The notes below the pieces were generated by a model. The model searched no databases, had not been told where the DNA came from, and was given only the letters and a program-made list of their open reading frames with translations. This document shows, in pieces, positions 13,860-17,255 of a stretch of DNA of 17,255 nt. The position numbers and the translations under genes were made by a program. Each line of letters begins with the position of its first letter. Positions within the stretch are counted from its first letter, which is position 1. The stretch is from an uncultured Ruminococcus sp. (lineage in GTDB: Bacteria > Bacillota > Clostridia > Oscillospirales > Ruminococcaceae), in NCBI GenBank assembly GCA_947174085.1, contig CAMWHN010000018.1, positions 1-17,255 on the forward strand, given 5' to 3'.

Positions 13860-13950
13860 GCCGTTTCATACGTTCAAAAATGCTACTTGTGCAAAACTGC
13901 GACTTCGCAGATCATGACAGTAATCTCAGCATGGAATCGTATGAAACGGC
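13860..13950. repeat. 91-bp structured inverted repeat
   Basis: GCCGTTTCATACG (13860-13872) is exactly complementary to CGTATGAAACGGC (13938-13950). Inside are ATGCT/AGCAT and the tight hairpin CTGCG/CGCAG (13897-13901 and 13906-13910), giving a nested, long cruciform or RNA stem. Confidence 0.8.
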
Positions 13951-13997
13951 AAAATTTATAATCTCAGGACGTTCTTAACTTTCTGTAAAGTCAGATG

Positions 13998-14495
13998 TTA
14001 ATCTACCGACACTGTAAAAGTGATCGTATCCGTATAATTGCCAGTATAGAAAGCGTTATCCTTGTTCAGTTCAGTGACAAAGCTCAGAATAGTCCTGCCT
14101 GACCCCTCACCAGCATTTATGGTCAGAACATTGTAGTTATTTCCATCCGGGATGATGGCGTGATTGATCATAAGATGATAATCAATACCAGAACCGCTGT
14201 TTTTGATGTGTTTCATTTGAAAACCATTCTGACTTGAAATAGTAATATTAAGAGTTTTACCATCATCAATTCGCACACCGTTTGCCTGTAGCGGTCTGTC
14301 TATCGCTCTTTCGTTGTCAGTGAAGTTCACACTTGCAGGAATTGTAACAGTATACTCTGTGTCCATGTCATAATTCACATTAATTTCTCCGCTTTTGTTT
14401 ATGGAGTCCTGCGTGATATCTACTGCAAATGAATGAATTGGTAGCAATTCCAAAGCCATGACACCAATCACGGCGGCTGACAATAATTTTTTCAT
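13998..14495 (-). CDS. Secreted beta-rich surface protein
   Basis: The 165-residue precursor has a clear signal peptide (MKKLLSAAVIGVMALELLPIH), with likely cleavage after SFA near residue 24. The mature part is beta-rich with repeating strand signatures such as EYTVTIPASVNF, and ends YTGNYTDTITFTVSVD, a pattern common in small Firmicutes surface or fimbria-like proteins with immunoglobulin-like folds. No sortase motif is present. The ATG at 14495 has GGAGGG at proper distance; the upstream ATG at 14510 overlaps this site. It lies 55 bases after the membrane-protein gene on the same strand, and the two probably form an operon. The function is unknown; adhesion or surface display is inference. 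Confidence 0.8.
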   Translation of the reverse strand: MKKLLSAAVIGVMALELLPIHSFAVDITQDSINKSGEINVNYDMDTEYTVTIPASVNFTDNERAIDRPLQANGVRIDDGKTLNITISSQNGFQMKHIKNSGSGIDYHLMINHAIIPDGNNYNVLTINAGEGSGRTILSFVTELNKDNAFYTGNYTDTITFTVSVD

Positions 14496-14550
14496 TCTGA
14501 ATCCCTCCATTCAATGAATTGCGGTTTCGTTTTATTATTACACATCTCTG

Positions 14551-15102
14551 TTATTTTACAATCAGATAAATTTTCATATCAGCATTGTTGGTGATGGATT
14601 TTTGCTCATCCATACGATATGGCTGAACGTGAATCACTGCTGTATAAATACCTTCCTCAAGCACTCTGGAAAGTGTAATTTTTTGAATATGCTTACTGGG
14701 TTCAACAAGTCCAGAGGTGTACAGCACTTCATAGTCTAACTCATTATCATCGTATAACCTTAGTTCAAAAGTCAGGTAATACAGCTCCTTGTTCTCTTCA
14801 GGATTATAAAAATCAACTGCTACTTCTTTTTGTCCGGCAGGAATTGTCATATATTCTCTTCCAGAAATAGCTACACCCTGCTCAGCTATATTTTCAGTAT
14901 TGGACGGTTGTTTATCGTTTGCATCAGGATCAATTGTGATACCTACTCCGCTGACGGAAGGTGTAATTTCGTCTGTGATTTTACAATTACAATACTTTTT
15001 ATTCTGAAAAAGTAATATGCCGATGATGATTCCGAACATCAAAAAAATAAACAGAAGCAAGAAAATGATCCATTTTTCTTTATCATTCTTTTTTTGGTAC
15101 AT
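14551..15102 (-). CDS. Membrane-anchored protein with extracellular beta domain
   Basis: From the ATG at 15102 the product has 183 residues: a short basic cytoplasmic start, a transmembrane helix at about 11-33 (IIFLLLFIFLMFGIIIGILLF), a Ser/Pro/Asp-rich spacer and an outer domain with strands such as YYLTFELRLYDD and IYTAVIHVQPYRM. I choose 15102 because AAGGAAAG precedes it. An ATG at 15120 is possible, and the frame open to 15183 is unlikely to be used because it crosses the GC palindrome at 15130-15143. It is cotranscribed with the secreted protein downstream and may anchor or assemble it; this is inference. Confidence 0.75.
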   Translation of the reverse strand: MYQKKNDKEKWIIFLLLFIFLMFGIIIGILLFQNKKYCNCKITDEITPSVSGVGITIDPDANDKQPSNTENIAEQGVAISGREYMTIPAGQKEVAVDFYNPEENKELYYLTFELRLYDDNELDYEVLYTSGLVEPSKHIQKITLSRVLEEGIYTAVIHVQPYRMDEQKSITNNADMKIYLIVK

Positions 15103-15129
15103 TGAATCACTTTCCTTCATTTCATGATA

Positions 15130-15143
15130 GGGGGATATCCCCC
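15130..15143. repeat. GC-rich 14-bp perfect palindrome
   Basis: GGGGGATATCCCCC lies just upstream of the membrane-protein gene in otherwise AT-rich DNA. It may be an operator or a leader hairpin. Confidence 0.85.
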
Positions 15144-15204
15144 ATAGATATAATATGTTAATTTGTGCGAGTAGTGACATCATCGGAGGACATCTTTATT
15201 TCTA

Positions 15205-15302
15205 ATGGAATGCATTGACAAAGGAGGGCAAAGAGAACCATACAAAAGCTCGACATGAAACCGAACAGATTCTATAGAAAAGTGAAAGAATATGGTTTAT
15301 AA
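15205..15302 (+). pseudogene. Serine resolvase remnant, C-terminal tail 2
   Basis: From 15228 the codons give AKRTIQKLDMKPNRFYRK and end VKEYGL with a TAA stop at 15300, matching AKRTMQKLGMKPNRFYRK...VKEYGL of the intact resolvase. The preceding ATGGAATGC and GGAGGGCAAA also match it, except for a short deletion. This is the continuation of the gene fragment ending at 13657. Confidence 0.9.
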
Positions 15303-15355
15303 TAATAATTGGGAGTTGTTTTTAGTAACAGCCCCTAATTATCCCATTATTATTA
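15300..15355. other. Long stem-loop after resolvase tail 2
   Basis: TAATAATAATTGGGA (15300-15314) pairs with TCCCATTATTATTA (15342-15355) with one bulge, and an alternative GGGAGTTG/CAGCCCC stem lies inside. It may be the old resolvase terminator or a site. The rest of 15356-15424 shows nothing clear. Confidence 0.5.
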
Positions 15356-15424
15356 ATGTTTGTCATTTTTTAATAATTACTTATTTAGTAATTATAAATT
15401 TTTGAGCGGTATAGAAGCTAGTAG

Positions 15425-15467
15425 ACAATAAAAAACTGGAATTATTAGTATTCCAGTTTTTTATTGT
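15425..15467. terminator. Long bidirectional terminator
   Basis: ACAATAAAAAACTGGAAT (15425-15442) and its perfect 18-bp complement (15450-15467) flank a 7-base loop; each strand ends in a T tract. Confidence 0.85.
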
Positions 15468-15508
15468 ATCATACATATCCTTACTGAAACAATACAGAAA
15501 GTACTTGC

Positions 15509-15565
15509 GTTATCATTGTTAACATCTGTTATCATTGATATCACTTGTTATCATTTTATTTTCTG
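15509..15565. repeat. Three iteron-like direct repeats, 19-bp period
   Basis: GTTATCATT starts at 15509, 15528 and 15547, exactly 19 bases apart. The first two units agree further (GTTATCATTGTTAACATCT and GTTATCATTGATATCACTT); the third diverges after its ninth base. They lie in non-coding DNA. Confidence 0.8.
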
Positions 15566-15599
15566 CATTTGCATTCAGGATTTTCTTGTTTCTTAAACT

Positions 15600-15673
15600 G
15601 TAATATTACTCTTACTTAATAGAGTAATATAGAAATAAACATTTTATCTATAATATTCTAATATATTAGAGTA
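15600..15673. repeat. Palindromic repeat element, copy 2
   Basis: TATTACTCT (15604-15612)/AGAGTAATA (15621-15629), then a 27-base extra segment that itself folds (ATAGA...TCTAT), then the palindrome TCTAATATATTAGA (15657-15670). It corresponds to 13548-13595 and likewise sits directly in front of resolvase remnant sequence. Confidence 0.82.
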
Positions 15674-15677
15674 TATA

Positions 15678-15722
15678 TTCAACGTGTCGAAAGACAGAAA
15701 TGTCAAAGAGTACGGTTTATAA
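15678..15722 (+). pseudogene. Serine resolvase remnant, C-terminal tail 3
   Basis: The codons read FNVSKDRNVKEYGL and a TAA stop; DRNVKEYGL matches YRKVKEYGL at the C-terminus of the intact resolvase, and the bases AGAAATGTCAAAGAG and TTTATAATAA align with it as well. Only the last 10 or so codons are recognisable. Confidence 0.75.
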
Positions 15723-15769
15723 TAACGCAAAATCAAGTAAAGTCGCTAGAAATAGTTTTAAGACCTGAA

Positions 15770-15798
15770 TTGACATATTTTTATAAATATGCTATAAT
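15770..15798 (+). promoter_or_regulatory. Consensus promoter of the efflux gene
   Basis: TTGACA (15770-15775), a 17-base spacer and TATAAT (15793-15798) match the sigma-A consensus exactly. Confidence 0.92.
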
Positions 15799-15835
15799 AA
15801 ACAGGAAAATAATTTAATATAACTGGAGGTATTTT

Positions 15836-15874
15836 ATGTTATTATGCATTGCTCATCCTCTATGCAAGGTTTGA
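15836..15874 (+). CDS. 12-residue leader peptide of the efflux gene
   Basis: The codons encode MLLCIAHPLCKV and end in TGA. GGAGG lies seven bases upstream of the ATG. The second half of the coding sequence forms the left arm of the leader hairpin, so ribosome position on it would decide the fold of the downstream RNA. Such peptides are stall sensors for ribosome-binding drugs in erm, cat and related genes; the inducing drug is not evident here. Confidence 0.82.
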   Translation: MLLCIAHPLCKV

Positions 15875-15963
15875 GAACGCTGCATAGAGGATAATTGTTA
15901 AAACGTTCTCAAGCTTTGCACACTGGATAAAATTTATAAAAATTTACTATCAAAGGAGCAAAG
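15855..15963 (+). promoter_or_regulatory. Translational attenuator with mutually exclusive hairpins
   Basis: Hairpin 1 is ATCCTCTATGCA (15855-15866)/TGCATAGAGGAT (15881-15892). Hairpin 2 is AAGGTTTGAGAACG (15866-15879)/CGTTCTCAAGCTTT (15904-15917) with wobble pairs. Hairpin 3 is CTTTGC (15914-15919)/GCAAAG (15958-15963), touching the Shine-Dalgarno AAGGAG (15953-15958). Hairpin 2 excludes 1 and 3, so a ribosome held on the leader would free the efflux gene's ribosome site. No T run follows, so transcription termination is less likely. Confidence 0.8.
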
Positions 15964-15968
15964 TTATT

Positions 15969-17246
15969 ATGTTAAATAAAAACTTAAAAGCATATATCAT
16001 GCTTTGGTCTACACAAGCACTTTCTGCACTTGGTAGCGGAATGACAAGCTATGCATTTGTGCTATGGCTTTATTTACATAGCGGTTCTGCATTAAAAACA
16101 GCATTATTATCTGTTTGTTCTTATGCGCCTTATGTCATCATGAGTATATTTGCTGGTGCTTTTAGTGATAAATGGAATAAGAAAAAGACAATGCTAGCAT
16201 GCGATTTTATCGCTGAAATTAGTACAGTGATTATTTTTATTTTACTAAAAACAGATAATTTACATGTGTGGCATTTATATTTACTAAACGCAATAAATGG
16301 CTTTATGAATACATTTCAACAACCAGCTAGCGAGGTTGCAACTACTTTGTTAATACCAGAAAAATATTATCAAAAAACAAGTGGTTTGCGTTCGTTTTCG
16401 CAATCAGTTAATTCTATTTTAACGCCAATTATAGCAACTGCTATTTTTTCATTTTCAGGAATTGAATTAATTATACTTATTGATTTTATTAGTTTTATTA
16501 TTGCATTTATGACATTATTGTTTTTTATTAAAATTCCAGAATGTCAAAAAAAGAATATACATCAAGAATCTTTGCTTGTATCTGTTCGTTCGGGACTTTC
16601 ATGGCTAAATCAGAAACCATTGATTTTAAATCTGATACTATTTTTATCATGTATTAATTTAGTTGCTTCTATCTATGATACAGCACTTCCTGTAATGATA
16701 TTATCTAAAAATAACGGCAGTGAGAAAATATTAGGACTTGTCAATACTTGTGTAGGCATTGCAACACTAGTTGGTAGTATCATAACAACATTTTTGCCTG
16801 CACCTAAAAATCGAGTGCAAGCTATTTGTATTGCATTGTTTATTTCTATGGGTACAGAAAATTTTATGCTTGCATTTAGCAATACACCTATTATTTGGTG
16901 TATGGGAGCTATTTTAGGTTGGTTGCCGATTCCGTTCATGAATGCAAATATGGACGTTATTTTTCGTTCAGAAATACCGCCCGACATGCAAGGCAGAATC
17001 TATTCTTGTCGGAATACTATGCAATTTTTTACAATTCCAATTGGTTTTCTGCTTGGCGGATTATTAATAGATAACATATTTGAACCGTTTATGGCAAATC
17101 AATCTGATACTAGTTTTTTGATATTATTATTTGGAATCGAAAAAGGGTCTGGCACAGCCTTATTATTTTTTATAATTGGAATCATTGGAATGTTACTATG
17201 TTTGCTATTCAGCAAGCGATTAAAAAAATATCAATGGCGTGATTAA
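15969..17246 (+). CDS. MFS drug-efflux-like permease (Mef-like)
   Basis: A 425-residue major facilitator protein with about twelve hydrophobic helices. Motif A (GAFSDKWNKKK, residues 63-73) lies between helices 2 and 3. The start (AYIMLWSTQALSALGSGMTSYAF) and the PASEVATTLLIPE segment resemble the Mef macrolide-efflux branch and its many relatives. It would export a compound with proton exchange at the cytoplasmic membrane; the substrate is uncertain. The ATG at 15969 has AAGGAG ten bases upstream. The gene stands alone behind its own consensus promoter and attenuator. That regulatory layout, typical for resistance to ribosome-targeting antibiotics, is the best hint to its role. It is complete: TAA ends at 17246, nine bases before the end of the window. 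The resolvase tail upstream suggests acquisition by transfer. Confidence 0.87.
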   Translation: MLNKNLKAYIMLWSTQALSALGSGMTSYAFVLWLYLHSGSALKTALLSVCSYAPYVIMSIFAGAFSDKWNKKKTMLACDFIAEISTVIIFILLKTDNLHVWHLYLLNAINGFMNTFQQPASEVATTLLIPEKYYQKTSGLRSFSQSVNSILTPIIATAIFSFSGIELIILIDFISFIIAFMTLLFFIKIPECQKKNIHQESLLVSVRSGLSWLNQKPLILNLILFLSCINLVASIYDTALPVMILSKNNGSEKILGLVNTCVGIATLVGSIITTFLPAPKNRVQAICIALFISMGTENFMLAFSNTPIIWCMGAILGWLPIPFMNANMDVIFRSEIPPDMQGRIYSCRNTMQFFTIPIGFLLGGLLIDNIFEPFMANQSDTSFLILLFGIEKGSGTALLFFIIGIIGMLLCLLFSKRLKKYQWRD

Positions 17247-17255
17247 ATTTAATAG

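Larger units (their letters stand above)
13658..15204. other. Inserted cassette splitting the resolvase remnant
   Basis: The resolvase sequence is interrupted between LTALQ (ending 13657) and MEC (from 15205). The insert holds a RibD/DHFR-like remnant, a 91-bp inverted repeat and two minus-strand genes for a secreted and a membrane protein. The only end symmetry I see is AGATGT (13657-13662) against ACATCT (15190-15195), too short to define transposon ends. No transposase is present. Confidence 0.55.

Noticed and set aside
13723..13917. A complete small gene on the plus strand
   Set aside because: Only the first 42 codons resemble RibD/DHFR-like reductases; the rest runs into an inverted repeat, so it is a fragment.
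13860..13950. Integron attC site
   Set aside because: It is structured and near foreign genes, but lacks the GTTRRRY/RYYYAAC boundary motifs, and no integron-type integrase is present.
15303..15355. Riboswitch or leader after resolvase tail 2
   Set aside because: The stem is mainly TAATAAT/ATTATTA with no gene directly downstream, and a terminator or old site is enough to explain it.
15509..15565. CRISPR array
   Set aside because: The repeat core is 9-19 bases with no spacers and there are no cas genes; iteron-like is the better reading.

Overview
The window looks like accessory DNA (plasmid, integrative element or prophage-like) from a low-GC Gram-positive, probably a gut Clostridia-type Bacillota. 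Supporting signs are AT-rich codon use, strong Shine-Dalgarno sites (AAAGGAGG, GAGGTGA), near-consensus sigma-A promoters (TTGACA-N17-TATAAT) and many small phage-like genes. Species cannot be fixed from sequence alone; a Ruminococcus relative is only an inference.

Layout. (1) 19-516: a coiled-coil protein followed by a bidirectional terminator. (2) 580-3203, minus strand: a serine resolvase, an AAA ATPase/PD-(D/E)XK nuclease-like protein and a small CxxC protein, which look like one operon with the resolvase first. (3) 3300-5550, minus strand: a replication-initiator-like wHTH protein and an Xre repressor. The upstream region of the initiator holds a 17-bp inverted repeat and an antisense-oriented terminator. 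(4) 5573-8286: divergent repressor-controlled promoters and small phage-like genes, including a second Xre regulator and a cytosine methyltransferase gene broken by an in-frame TGA. (5) 8348-11707: a tyrosine recombinase, a PP-loop PAPS-reductase-like enzyme, a radical SAM protein and two small hypothetical proteins. (6) 11834-12922: a Phd/PIN toxin-antitoxin pair and a third Xre regulator. (7) 12923-13424: a promoter, a tRNA-Met(CAU)-like gene and a phage-type HNH gene that is cut off.

(8) 13425-15722 is a graveyard of serine-resolvase elements. The HNH gene ends exactly where a second, inverted copy of the resolvase upstream region begins. That copy has lost its catalytic domain, which is replaced by a palindromic repeat. 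Its surviving C-terminal half is split by about 1.55 kb of foreign DNA carrying a RibD/DHFR-like remnant, a 91-bp structured inverted repeat, a secreted beta-rich protein and a membrane-anchored protein. A third resolvase tail, with its own copy of the palindromic repeat, lies just upstream of the last gene. Between the second and third tails are a long bidirectional terminator and three 19-bp iteron-like repeats.

(9) 15770-17246: an MFS drug-efflux-like gene behind a consensus promoter, a 12-residue leader peptide and mutually exclusive hairpins, which fits translational attenuation of the kind seen for ribosome-drug resistance genes.

Most striking overall is the repeated association of this small serine resolvase, or its decayed tails, with different cargo: an ATPase-nuclease operon, a surface-protein pair and an efflux pump. 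Together with the palindromic repeat, this could be a modular, resolvase-linked cargo-acquisition element. That interpretation is inference; the repeated sequences themselves are directly visible.
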